The notes under the pieces: model-generated
What the model saw: the letters and a program-made list of their open reading frames with translations, nothing else
Database searches by the model: none
What the model was told of the DNA's origin: nothing
Translations under genes and position numbers: made by a program
Shown: in pieces, positions 9,708-18,454 of the stretch
How the letters are laid out: each line of letters begins with the position of its first letter
Numbering within the stretch: position 1 is the first letter of the stretch
NCBI RefSeq assembly: GCF_005405305.1
Contig: NZ_BJDU01000004.1
Coordinates: forward strand, 1 to 64,000
Direction: 5' to 3'
Source of the DNA: Companilactobacillus formosensis
GTDB lineage: Bacteria; Bacillota; Bacilli; Lactobacillales; Lactobacillaceae
DNA: 64,000 nucleotides

Positions 9708-11186
9708 ATGTGGAATAAAATAAAATTGGTTTTTAAGGAAAGATTATTTGCACCATTAGTTTTTTTGGTATCATTTATCTATTTTGTCGCCTTTCGCTAT
9801 TTTATGATTCCTGCCGGGGATGATTATTTTTGGGGAGGAGCACAGGGGAAGTATTTGATTCTTCACGGTTTTTACGGACCACAAGCTACTTATGGAGGAA
9901 GCAGTAATGGTCGATTTTTGGGTAATACTATGGAGATTTTGTCTATGCACAGTATCACGATTGCCACAATAAGTTATGGGGTATTCTTTACACTCTTGTT
10001 GTGGGCAATGTGGCGCTTAGCTGGAAAAAGTATTTCGTCATTATTATTGTCACTAGCGTTCATCTTTACTTTGCAAGGAGCATACATCAATAATGTTCTT
10101 GCTTGGAACGCTGGTTTCGTCAATTACGTGCCACCGATTGCTTTGATTTTGACGTATTTAGTAATTGTTGAGTACGGTCAGAAAAAAGATTTACATTGGA
10201 TTTTTGCAGTACTGACGTTATTTATTGGTTCGATTGCCGGACTGTTTACGGAAACTTTGAATTTGGGACAAGTTTGTTTAGCTGTTCTAATAATTTTATA
10301 CTTCCGCAAGAAAACGAAGCTTTATCACGTAACTTATTTTATTGGGACTTTGATTTCTGCAGCGATAATGTTCTTGCATCCTAGTTACCATGAAAAGAGT
10401 ACTTATCGTTTGACGACCTTTGATCCCGCCGAAATTTGGCGTTTGTATAAAATAATGACTCACTATTGGTTGATCAGTTTCAATATTGTGCTGTTAGTGG
10501 CTATTTTATTGGCAATTATCACTTTGACATTGAAGTCTGATTTCTCAAAACTTCAAAAGGCGATAACAGCTGGAATTTCAGCATTATTCTTGCTATATTA
10601 CGCTGCCATCACGGTCTATTTCAGAAAGTATCCTAAGGATGACATGTTCAGTTTCAATTCAGCAATTTTTCCAAATAAAGTTGCCGTAATAGATTCAGTC
10701 ATGAGTTTGTTGTTGATGGTCTTCATCGGTTATTGTATTTTTCTATTTTATAAAACTGATGCTAAGATGTGGCTGTATTTCTTGATGACGGGGATTGTTT
10801 CTGGACAATTGTTGTTCGTTGCATCACCAGTCAACAGTCGTGGCTACTTTGCCGCCTACGTCTTCATGTATTTGATTGCAACAAGATTCGTGATTGATGC
10901 CTTTAGCAAGATTAAATTTGTTAATTGGGTGTTGCTAGTAGCCGTGTTATTCATGGGTATAAGTTTCCAATCGATAATCTATACGAATTACCAGGTCAAT
11001 CTAGAACGTGTCTCTGATCCACAATTTTATAATGGCAAAGCTAGTTTGACTAAGCACGTGCCTTACCGCCAATTTGTGGGAACTAATGACTTGTTGAATC
11101 AACAAAATACGACTTATTGGAAGCACTACGTTAAAGAGGGCAATTATCATTTGCCAATCAAACAAATAATCGATGTACTTAAATAA
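9708..11186 (+). CDS. DUF6056-like membrane protein, tandem copy 2
   Basis: The 492-residue protein is the paralogue of the preceding gene. Conserved segments are AGDDYFWGG, GSSNGRFLGNT, NVLAWNAGFVNYVPP, GLFTETLNLGQ and SPVNSRGYF. It carries an extra C-terminal tail (YHLPIKQIIDVLK). About eleven transmembrane helices are visible. The pair arose by tandem duplication that included the promoter. The substrate is unknown. Confidence 0.7.
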   Translation: MWNKIKLVFKERLFAPLVFLVSFIYFVAFRYFMIPAGDDYFWGGAQGKYLILHGFYGPQATYGGSSNGRFLGNTMEILSMHSITIATISYGVFFTLLLWAMWRLAGKSISSLLLSLAFIFTLQGAYINNVLAWNAGFVNYVPPIALILTYLVIVEYGQKKDLHWIFAVLTLFIGSIAGLFTETLNLGQVCLAVLIILYFRKKTKLYHVTYFIGTLISAAIMFLHPSYHEKSTYRLTTFDPAEIWRLYKIMTHYWLISFNIVLLVAILLAIITLTLKSDFSKLQKAITAGISALFLLYYAAITVYFRKYPKDDMFSFNSAIFPNKVAVIDSVMSLLLMVFIGYCIFLFYKTDAKMWLYFLMTGIVSGQLLFVASPVNSRGYFAAYVFMYLIATRFVIDAFSKIKFVNWVLLVAVLFMGISFQSIIYTNYQVNLERVSDPQFYNGKASLTKHVPYRQFVGTNDLLNQQNTTYWKHYVKEGNYHLPIKQIIDVLK

Positions 11187-11187
11187 C

Positions 11188-11242
11188 AAAGGGTATTATT
11201 GGAATCGTGTTATATTATCACATTTCCAGTAATACCTTTTTT
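11188..11242 (+). terminator. Long intrinsic terminator
   Basis: A stem of about 15 bp (AAAGGGTATTATTGGAA with TTCCAGTAATACCTTTTT) encloses an 18-base loop and ends in a T run. Confidence 0.85.
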
Positions 11243-11373
11243 GGTTAGAATACAGAATCCAGTCAATCACAGAGCTTTTACGGACGACGGTATATTTCAC
11301 AATAACCATCCCAACAAATCATCCATTTAATGTATAATAAAAGCAGTATTAACTTAAAAGGTGGTAATTTGCA

Positions 11374-11613
11374 ATGCTTGAAAACGTACATGGTATTGTT
11401 AAGGTCAACCAAGACGCACGTTACGTGGTTTTCTTGTTTGATACTTATGAAGTGAACCGTAAAATGCTCCAAGACAAATATGTCAAAGGTGAATCAGCTT
11501 GGTACACAGATGCTAAAGGTACCGGCGATGATGGCAAAGTATTCTATCGTATCGCTGAGGATGGCGAATGGATCGAAGCCGAATACGTTACTTACGTTGA
11601 TACCGACGAATAA
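11374..11613 (+). CDS. Small SLAP-like single-domain protein without signal peptide
   Basis: The 79-residue acidic product has a C-terminal half (GESAWYTDAKG ... VFYRIAEDGEWIEAEYVTY) that follows the pattern of SLAP/wall-binding repeats found in the two hydrolases downstream (TPWYTDQTKTY ... YRRVATNEWVDQGYV). There is no signal peptide or membrane helix, which is odd for such a domain. TATAAT at 11333 and AAAGGTGG before the ATG support expression. Function is unknown; the SLAP likeness is a pattern match only. Confidence 0.6.
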   Translation: MLENVHGIVKVNQDARYVVFLFDTYEVNRKMLQDKYVKGESAWYTDAKGTGDDGKVFYRIAEDGEWIEAEYVTYVDTDE

Positions 11614-11740
11614 TGTTACAAAAGAATTAAATTTGCACGAAAAAGTTTAAAATTTGCCTGATTTCTTAAGGTTTTATTGAAGACAACCTGTTTAAATAGT
11701 AGTCTACTGTTAGTATATTTTTAGAGTGGAGGGAGACACT

Positions 11741-13468
11741 ATGAATAAAAAATGGGTTGCCTCTACTGCTTTGGCTAGTGTTCTAGCGGCAGTTGGCGTA
11801 TCATCGAATGCTTCTCCAGTGAAAGCAGCACTTTCTAATGATGATGGGAATCAGGATGACTTAGACCACAAGTCAACGACTGATAAAAAAGACCCTACTG
11901 TAGCCAGTGTTTTGGATCAGCAAGGGGCTCCAATCAATGAAGACGCAGCAGACGCCATTGAAGCCAATGAAAATTCTGGTTTTAATAGTGTTTTGCCAGC
12001 CAGTGCAGTAGCTGCTGTTACTCAAGCCTCAACCAGTGCTGGAGTAACCAAGGCTCAACAACAGGCCTTTTTAGATAAAATTGGTCCCGTTGCTCAAGCA
12101 GTAGGATCTCAATACAATGTCTATGCATCAGTTATGATGGCACAAGCGATTGTTGAGAGTGCTTGGGGAACGTCGACTTTGTCTAGTCAATATAACAATT
12201 ACTTTGGTATTAAAGGTGATTACAACGGCTCATACGTCAGTTTTCCAACTTCAGAATGGAGTGCTGACAAGGGCTATTACACGATTTATGCCAATTTTAG
12301 AAAATACCCTAGTGCAACGGAATCTTTTGCTGATAATGGTGCTTTATTGAGGTATGGTATCAGTGGAGCAAGTGATTTCTACAAGGGTACTTGGAAGGAA
12401 AATACTTCCTCTTACAAAGATGCGACGGCTTGGCTGCAAGGACGTTATGCAACGAGTCCAATTTATGCATCAACTTTGAATAATATAATCGAGACTTATA
12501 ATTTGACACAATACGATAACGAAGCTAGTACCGGTGGTACTAATGATAATTCAGTTAGTGGTACCAAGACTACGATCGACGATACCGCTACTGTAACAAA
12601 TCAAAAATCTGCAACAATTTATATCAATGCTAATCCCAATCAGATTGCGGCTAACCGTGCTTTAGGCTATGATACGAAATGGCACGTTTCTGCTAAGGTC
12701 GTTGCGGCTGATGGAACTGTTTACTATCAAGTGGCTTCCAATGAATACGTCAATGCTAATGATGTACAATTGGATTCTGAGAAATCTAACCCACAAGTGA
12801 AGATTTCGGATACTGCCATCGTGGTAAATAATAGTGGAGCGACTGTTTATAGTGCTGCTAATAAAAAGGCTGCCACGGATCGAGTTTTGCCATATCAATC
12901 TAGTTGGATCACAACTGCTTATGTAGTTGACGATGACGGCAATACTTTCTATTTTGTGGGAACTAATGCCTATATTTTGGCAACTGATGCAACTTTGAAG
13001 TCACAACAACCAAATGAAGACTACAAAGACGACCAGATAACATCTTATCCTGATATCGTCCATGTAACGGCTACACCAAGTGCTAGAGCTTATGATGATA
13101 AACACAATGCTTTGGCAGTTAGCTTAGCTAATGGGACTGATTGGAAGATTGACCAAAAGTCAGTCCATTCAGATGGTTCAGTCTGGTATCGAGTAGCCAC
13201 TGATCAATGGGTCAGCGCTGATGATGTAGAAGTTAAAGGTTCCAATTACGTAACTTCAGTTTCTGGTATGGTAAAAATCAACTATATTCCAGGATATGGC
13301 GTCAACGTCTACAACAGTCCCGCATCGAACAACAAGTTTACGGGAACACGTTTAGCTGACGGTACGACTTGGCGAGTTACATCCAAACAAATCGTTGATG
13401 GACAAACTTGGTACAAAGTCAATGCCGGTTGGGTAAATGGTAAATATTGTATTTATAATGCTGATTAA
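11741..13468 (+). CDS. Secreted GH73 glucosaminidase with SLAP-like repeats
   Basis: A signal peptide ends VKA-AL near residue 30, and an acidic linker runs to about residue 100. The GH73 N-acetylglucosaminidase domain spans about residues 104-255, with the catalytic glutamate in AQAIVESAWG (E139) and the NNYFGIKG and FRKYPSATESF motifs. Four repeats of about 70 residues follow, each with an xWYxVx...W pattern typical of SLAP-type wall-binding domains. It should cleave peptidoglycan during growth or separation. The ATG at 11741 follows GGAGGGAG; a GTG at 11726 lies in the ribosome site and is rejected. Confidence 0.9.
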   Translation: MNKKWVASTALASVLAAVGVSSNASPVKAALSNDDGNQDDLDHKSTTDKKDPTVASVLDQQGAPINEDAADAIEANENSGFNSVLPASAVAAVTQASTSAGVTKAQQQAFLDKIGPVAQAVGSQYNVYASVMMAQAIVESAWGTSTLSSQYNNYFGIKGDYNGSYVSFPTSEWSADKGYYTIYANFRKYPSATESFADNGALLRYGISGASDFYKGTWKENTSSYKDATAWLQGRYATSPIYASTLNNIIETYNLTQYDNEASTGGTNDNSVSGTKTTIDDTATVTNQKSATIYINANPNQIAANRALGYDTKWHVSAKVVAADGTVYYQVASNEYVNANDVQLDSEKSNPQVKISDTAIVVNNSGATVYSAANKKAATDRVLPYQSSWITTAYVVDDDGNTFYFVGTNAYILATDATLKSQQPNEDYKDDQITSYPDIVHVTATPSARAYDDKHNALAVSLANGTDWKIDQKSVHSDGSVWYRVATDQWVSADDVEVKGSNYVTSVSGMVKINYIPGYGVNVYNSPASNNKFTGTRLADGTTWRVTSKQIVDGQTWYKVNAGWVNGKYCIYNAD

Positions 13469-13592
13469 AAATAATTTTACATTGTAAAAAGTTTGTAAAT
13501 TCTACAAATTAGCACACTAGTTTTTTTAGCTTTTGTTATATTGATTTTGTTCCTATTACTAGGTTCAAAAAAATATAATTGAGGTGTTTAGA

Positions 13593-14360
13593 ATGGTACA
13601 TTTACTTGCTTTTAACAACAAAGAAATTACTAAAGAGAACATTTTGAAATATGAATTTGAACTTTTAAAAGGTCCCACAGATTTTGAAATTGATTTTGAC
13701 TGTGATGCTTTATTAGATGTGTCTGATGATAAGCGTTTCAGTGGCAATTCTTTAATTGTACATGAAAAACATGGTGCGTTTTTAGTGGAAGAAACAAAGA
13801 AAGAATTAGTTAATAAATTTTATAAGAATAATATAGTTGGCTTCGCTTTGTCTAAAGTGTTGGCCAACTTTTTTTCTTTGAAACATTATGTACCATTTGT
13901 GTTTTTGTATGTTGTTTATATGCCAATATCTGGTGGTACTCGCAAAAATACTGATTGGATTGGTTTACATTTGATGAACAGTTGTCGCCAAAACAAAAAA
14001 GAAGCTTATTTTATTACTACCCAGGGTTTCATTATCAAAGTTACTTTCCCTAAAGGTGATTTAGATAGGCGTGTTCATGATGCTTGTGTATTATGTGAGA
14101 AATGTGTAGCAATTTTTTTGCCGCCAATTATTGCTGGTGGAGTTGATGTGCAGGGTTGCTCTTTTACGGGATTAGTAGTTAAGTTTGGAAATTGTCACTG
14201 TCCTCTACACGATAAGATCAAATATGACAATGACCCCAAAATTATTGGATTAATGTTCATTAATTTTATTATTGATCATTTAGGAATTGAGTCAGTTAAT
14301 CCTGAAGAAGAGAAAAAGCACTATCGAAGATTTTTATCACGATTAAAAAAACATTACTAA
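13593..14360 (+). CDS. ComK-like competence transcription factor
   Basis: The 255-residue product carries the core of ComK-family proteins: MPISGGTRKNTDWIGLHLM lines up with the FPTLSSTRPxxGWISxxHV region of Bacillus ComK. It is followed by an xFITTQGFxIKVTFPKG segment and a cysteine-rich stretch (ACVLCEKC, GNCHCPL). In Bacilli ComK activates DNA-uptake genes. It is longer than the ~190 residues of Bacillus ComK. The next gene is a SigH/ComX-like sigma factor, which strengthens the competence reading. The ATG at 13593 has GAGGTG before it. Family assignment is by pattern and is moderately sure. Confidence 0.65.
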   Translation: MVHLLAFNNKEITKENILKYEFELLKGPTDFEIDFDCDALLDVSDDKRFSGNSLIVHEKHGAFLVEETKKELVNKFYKNNIVGFALSKVLANFFSLKHYVPFVFLYVVYMPISGGTRKNTDWIGLHLMNSCRQNKKEAYFITTQGFIIKVTFPKGDLDRRVHDACVLCEKCVAIFLPPIIAGGVDVQGCSFTGLVVKFGNCHCPLHDKIKYDNDPKIIGLMFINFIIDHLGIESVNPEEEKKHYRRFLSRLKKHY

Positions 14361-14369
14361 AATGAATTG

Positions 14370-14395
14370 AAAAAACGTCTAAATAGGCGTTTTTA
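14370..14395 (+). terminator. Intrinsic terminator
   Basis: The stem AAAAACGTC/GGCGTTTTT sits just after the ComK-like gene. Confidence 0.75.
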
Positions 14396-14488
14396 TTTTG
14401 CACTAAATTTTCAAACGTTGATATACCAACATTTCAATTTTATTTTGGCAACTAATAATCTTTATCCAGATTCGTTATATTAATTCCA

Positions 14489-14502
14489 CACAAGGCCTTG
14501 TG
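14489..14502 (+). promoter_or_regulatory. 14-bp perfect palindrome before the sigma-factor gene
   Basis: CACAAGGCCTTGTG lies 23 bases upstream of the ATG and about 10 bases before the AGGAGA ribosome site. It could be a repressor operator or a short leader hairpin that limits sigma-factor expression. Confidence 0.45.
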
Positions 14503-14525
14503 AGTAAAAATAGGAGAACTCACAA

Positions 14526-15020
14526 ATGAATGAATTGGAATTAGGATTTGAAGATGCATTACAGAATCAACGTTTGATCCACGGTGCTTTGAAAAGAGCC
14601 CACATTTATACGACTAGGGTCGACTATGAAGATTATTTTCAAGAAGCCATGATCAATTATGCTCAGACCTATCAAAAATATGTGCAGGATAACGGCGATA
14701 TGACGAAGTTTCATAAATTTGTTTTCCAGAAATTAACTTGGCGCTTGATTGATATGTTACGTCAGGAGAAACGATATTTTGATTTCCATAGTCTAGAAGA
14801 GTTTGATTTTCAAAGGGTTCCTGAAGATTTGACCGCTAATAAATTAGATTTCATAGACTTTTCTAAATTGACAGAGATTGACCATGATATATTGCAAAAA
14901 CATTTCATTGAAGGAGTGCCGTTAGTAACATTGGCGAAACGTTATAACCATACTACGAGAGCCTTAAGATACCGACGCGACAGTCTTTTGAAAAAATTAC
15001 GACATATGAGCGTATATTGA
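14526..15020 (+). CDS. SigH/ComX-like alternative sigma factor
   Basis: The 164-residue product has a sigma region 2-like part (DYEDYFQEAMINYAQTYQKY, then KLTWRLIDMLRQEKR) and a C-terminal helix-turn-helix of region 4 (LVTLAKRYNHTTRALRYRRDSLLKKL). The short length with no region 3 matches the SigH/ComX group that drives late competence genes in lactic acid bacteria. The ribosome site TAGGAGAA is good. It follows a ComK-like gene with its own upstream region and terminator between them. Confidence 0.75.
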   Translation: MNELELGFEDALQNQRLIHGALKRAHIYTTRVDYEDYFQEAMINYAQTYQKYVQDNGDMTKFHKFVFQKLTWRLIDMLRQEKRYFDFHSLEEFDFQRVPEDLTANKLDFIDFSKLTEIDHDILQKHFIEGVPLVTLAKRYNHTTRALRYRRDSLLKKLRHMSVY

Positions 15021-15074
15021 ATTTTACTATCTGATTACAGGTTTATTACTTTTATCAAATTTGTGAAAAAAGTT

Positions 15075-15089
15075 GTTATAATTTATAAC
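15075..15089 (+). promoter_or_regulatory. Extended -10 promoter within a palindrome
   Basis: TGTTATAAT (TG plus TATAAT at 15077-15082) lies inside the perfect palindrome GTTATAATTTATAAC, 43 bases before the amidase ATG. A repressor could bind directly over the -10. Confidence 0.5.
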
Positions 15090-15124
15090 GTTAAGGAAAT
15101 TAACGGTGGGAAGGAATATTTATT

Positions 15125-16084
15125 ATGGTATCAAAGAAGAAATTTATGACTACTCTTGCGACTTCAGTTGCACTAGCAAGTATCAGTTTTACAACAGTTG
15201 GACAGGTAGTTCCACAATTAGGGGCGCAAGTTCAAACAGCGCAAGCTGCAACTTCAGCAATCAATGACTTTATTACAAATAACAACATTACTCCAGTTTC
15301 AATTACTAACGAAGAAGGTACATTCAGTTACTGGACACCTTATGAAAATGGTGTTGGTAAGCCGGAAGGTGTTGTTATTCATGAAACAGCTACTCCTGGA
15401 GCAACTGCTAGAAATGAAGCAACATATTTCAACCGTGAATGGCCAAATATGTACAGTTATGTTCATGCTTTCGTTGACGCTAACGAAATTTTAAACATTA
15501 AGAATACTGATTATGCCGTTTGGGGTGCTGGTCCAACAGCTAATGCCAAATTCGTTCAAGTTGAATTGTGTGAAGTAAATACTACTTATTCATTCGCTAA
15601 GTCAGTTGCTAACCAAGCTTATTACACAGCTTACAAGTTAGTTCAATATAACTTGCCATTTACACCAGGTGTTACAGTTATGTCACACAACGATGTATCT
15701 AAGAAGTGGGGCGAAACAACTCACACTGATCCTGTTGGCTACTTTGCTAAATGGGGTTACAGCATGGATCAATTCTATGATCTAGTTGGCAAGTATTACA
15801 ACCAATTGAAGGGTAGTACTAACAGTGGTAGTTCTAACAATAACAACAGCAATGTCAACAATGGTGGAACTGCTTCATCAAACGTTATTACTGTAAATAA
15901 TTCTCAAGGTTCATATGTTCCATTGGTAGCTTTCCAAAGTGACGGTAGTACTAAGAAAATCACTAACCGTGCTCTAGCTAACAATACTCCATGGTACACA
16001 GACCAAACTAAGACTTATCAAGGCTTGACTTATCGTCGTGTTGCTACTAACGAATGGGTCGACCAAGGTTACGTTACAAAATAA
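15125..16084 (+). CDS. Secreted N-acetylmuramoyl-L-alanine amidase with SLAP-like domain
   Basis: The 319-residue protein has a signal peptide (to about residue 42, AQA-A). A type-2 amidase domain spans about residues 60-220, with the zinc-ligand contexts VIHETATPG and YVHAFVDA plus THTDP. A serine/asparagine-rich linker leads to one C-terminal SLAP-like repeat. It should cut the amide bond between muramic acid and the stem peptide. Together with the GH73 enzyme it flanks the two competence-type regulators. Confidence 0.88.
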   Translation: MVSKKKFMTTLATSVALASISFTTVGQVVPQLGAQVQTAQAATSAINDFITNNNITPVSITNEEGTFSYWTPYENGVGKPEGVVIHETATPGATARNEATYFNREWPNMYSYVHAFVDANEILNIKNTDYAVWGAGPTANAKFVQVELCEVNTTYSFAKSVANQAYYTAYKLVQYNLPFTPGVTVMSHNDVSKKWGETTHTDPVGYFAKWGYSMDQFYDLVGKYYNQLKGSTNSGSSNNNNSNVNNGGTASSNVITVNNSQGSYVPLVAFQSDGSTKKITNRALANNTPWYTDQTKTYQGLTYRRVATNEWVDQGYVTK

Positions 16085-16104
16085 TTTTATAAAAAACTAT
16101 TCGA

Positions 16105-16134
16105 AAAGGCGCGCTGAAATGCGGGTCTTTTTTT
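16105..16134 (+). terminator. Intrinsic terminator
   Basis: The stem AAAGGC-CGC/GCG-GTCTTT has one mismatch and is followed by a T run. Confidence 0.65.
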
Positions 16135-16202
16135 GATATCATACTTAATAATAGAAGGTGTTTGATGTTGTATAATTGTCGTATGAGAAAGGCTTAATCG
16201 AT

Positions 16203-17626
16203 ATGGGAAAAAAATTTTATATTGTTTTGAGTATGATGTTTCTTTTTTGCGTAATTTTAACTGGGTGCCAAAAAAAGGAAACTAGTAAAATCGTTTCGTC
16301 CAATAAAACTTGGTATTTGTTCCAAGACCAAGGTGAAAATGACACAGTTTCAATCAAGTTCTTAAAAAATCAGCGAGCTGAAATCAAAGATATCACGAAT
16401 ATTGATGGCAAAGTTGGAATCAATCGGTTCAATACGCATTTCAACAATCCACAATACGTTTTAGGACGTGATGGCAAGACAATGACTTTTAAGACTGCTA
16501 AACAGGATCTAGTTATAAAACTGGTGAAGACTTATCATGAAAATGTCTACGGTAAGCATATGAAGGGTTACTATGTCCAAGTGGGCAATGAGAATTATAA
16601 ATTTGCTTATATTACCAAGCGAGATAAAGCCAATATCAGTAAATCTACCAAACATAAATCCCAGTCGATTTCTTACAAGCAAATGGCTAACCACATTATC
16701 GATGTCAATCAAAACACTAAGCCTTTGAGTACGGACAACAATTTGATAGGTAATTTCTATTTTTCAACTATTATCGATTATCGCCGAACTGACGGTAATT
16801 TGACTATTAACCAAAATGGAACTTATCAGATGACTTTGACCCAGCATTCAGCTCAGAAATTATCCGATACGACTGACAGTAAGGTCGTTATGATGACGAC
16901 GGTTGAATCCGGTAATGTTCAAAGTCTCTACGGCAAGATGTATTTAACACCCAAAAATCTCGTGACGATCGACTATTACTATCACGGCCAAAATCAAAGT
17001 CGTTTGTTGCCAAAAGAAGTTAATCTGAAGGTTAACTCTAAAGCAACTGGCAATCAGATTGATCGAGCGAAGATTCGGATTGAAAATGACAATAATCAAT
17101 TGTATTTGTATTCGAGTGACTTCACTGTCAGAACGCGTGACAATCAGGCCAATACTAAGGCTAATTTGTTAACGAAATCTGATGCAACACAAACTAGTTT
17201 GGAAGATTCCATTACGCAAACAAAAGATTATTATGATCAATATGTGGCCAATCCGATTTCGTCAAACGCTGATTTAATGCAGTTGGCAGCGGCTATCTCG
17301 GATAATAATGACAAAAAATCGGTAATCTCGGGGTCAATTTTGGCGACCAATATGGTACCAATTTACAACCAAGCGATTATCAGGGGATTAGCATCAGTGG
17401 TAGTAAGCAGCCCTTTATGCAATATATGTTTTTAGTTTCACCTTCAGCTTATTCAGAAAATGGACCAGCTGTGACAACTACTAAGGGTAAATTTTTGATT
17501 TATGGTTCATTAGATAATAAATTATTCTTGTTAAAACAACCAGACAAGGATTCAACAACTGTTACTTGGACGATGGTTAAAGATTTTTCACTTACCGTGC
17601 CTAAATTGAAATTCAGCTTAAATTAA
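16203..17626 (+). pseudogene. Lipoprotein gene, frameshifted near the 3' end
   Basis: The ATG at 16203 has GAAAGG upstream. The product begins with a lipoprotein signal (VILTGC, cysteine at about residue 22). The first frame stops at 17435 after a frame change. The continuation (QGISISGSKQPFMQYMFLVSPS, to 17626) is in the -1 frame and overlaps. Restoring one base near 17376-17381, for example ATT to ATTT, gives one protein of about 474 residues. The family is not recognised; the body is beta-rich and mentions no enzyme motif. A true pseudogene and a sequencing error are both possible, as no homopolymer is involved. Confidence 0.65.
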
Positions 17627-17640
17627 GCTGCGGAGGGAAA

Positions 17641-18444
17641 ATGATTTTTTTAATACTACTTGCTGTAACCATTGTGGAAGCGATGATTATTTACAAAATA
17701 AGGTATGTCTACAGTCGCCAGCCGATTTGGGGGATTGGCATCGTGATTGCTGTTATATTTGTATTCTATTTAATTTCTAATATTTCGTTGAACAAATTTT
17801 TAGGCGCTTATACATTCGGACTTGCATCTTTAAATTTGTTCTTTTTATTTATTATGCTGGTTTACATGTGGTTAATGCATCGAGATCAGAAAAAGGTTAA
17901 TATGAAACAAGAAGCCGACTTTTTATTAGTCATGGGTAATAAGTGCATGACTGAGCGGATTCCACCGATTTTGGCAAGTCGTTTAAATAAAACGATTGAG
18001 ATTTTTAAGGAATCGAGGAATAAACCGCAAATAATTGTCAGCGGGGGCAAAAATCCCTATAGTCTCTCGAATAAGACTGAAGCTGAGATGATGAAAGAAT
18101 ATTTGTTGGATGCTGGTATTCCAGAGGATTACATTATTCCAGAAGAGAAAGCTATGAATACGATTCAAAATCTAGAATTTTCTTCTATTGAGATTCATCG
18201 CTTTTGGTCTAAAGAGACTCATCCAAAAGTTACCATAGTTACAAGCGACTACCATCTTCCTCGAACAAAATTGCAGGCTAAGAGATTGGAATTCAAGGTT
18301 CAGTATGCATCCGCTAAGACGATGAGCATGTTGAAGTGGCCAGCGATGTTTCGTGAATTTACAGCCTTGTTGTGGTATGACCGATATGTAATTGCAATAG
18401 TTGTGGGAATAGATGTGCTGTATTCGTTGAGTTTGTATATTTGA
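17641..18444 (+). CDS. YdcF/SanA-like DUF218 protein
   Basis: The 267-residue protein has three N-terminal helices (to about residue 80). A DUF218 domain follows, with ADFLLVMGN, PQIIVSGGKNP, the E-A-MMKEYLLDAGIPEDYIIPE segment and VTSDYHLPR. Relatives (SanA, ElyC, YdcF) act in envelope integrity. GGAGG lies 6 bases from the ATG, and the gene follows the lipoprotein gene by 14 bases, so they are likely co-transcribed. It ends with one helix. Confidence 0.85.
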   Translation: MIFLILLAVTIVEAMIIYKIRYVYSRQPIWGIGIVIAVIFVFYLISNISLNKFLGAYTFGLASLNLFFLFIMLVYMWLMHRDQKKVNMKQEADFLLVMGNKCMTERIPPILASRLNKTIEIFKESRNKPQIIVSGGKNPYSLSNKTEAEMMKEYLLDAGIPEDYIIPEEKAMNTIQNLEFSSIEIHRFWSKETHPKVTIVTSDYHLPRTKLQAKRLEFKVQYASAKTMSMLKWPAMFREFTALLWYDRYVIAIVVGIDVLYSLSLYI

Positions 18445-18454
18445 GGTGTGTTAT

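Noticed and set aside
11278-11472. 64-residue minus-strand ORF across the SLAP-like gene start
   Set aside because: It is antisense to a gene with a strong ribosome site, lacks its own site and shows no protein-like pattern.
13475-13510. Terminator after the GH73 gene
   Set aside because: Short palindromes (TTTTACATTGTAAAA and TTTGTAAATTCTACAAA) are all A/T with no clean T run directly after, so I did not call one.
13574-13579. TATAAT as the -10 of the ComK-like gene
   Set aside because: It lies 2 bases from the GAGGTG ribosome site, so a start from it would remove that site.
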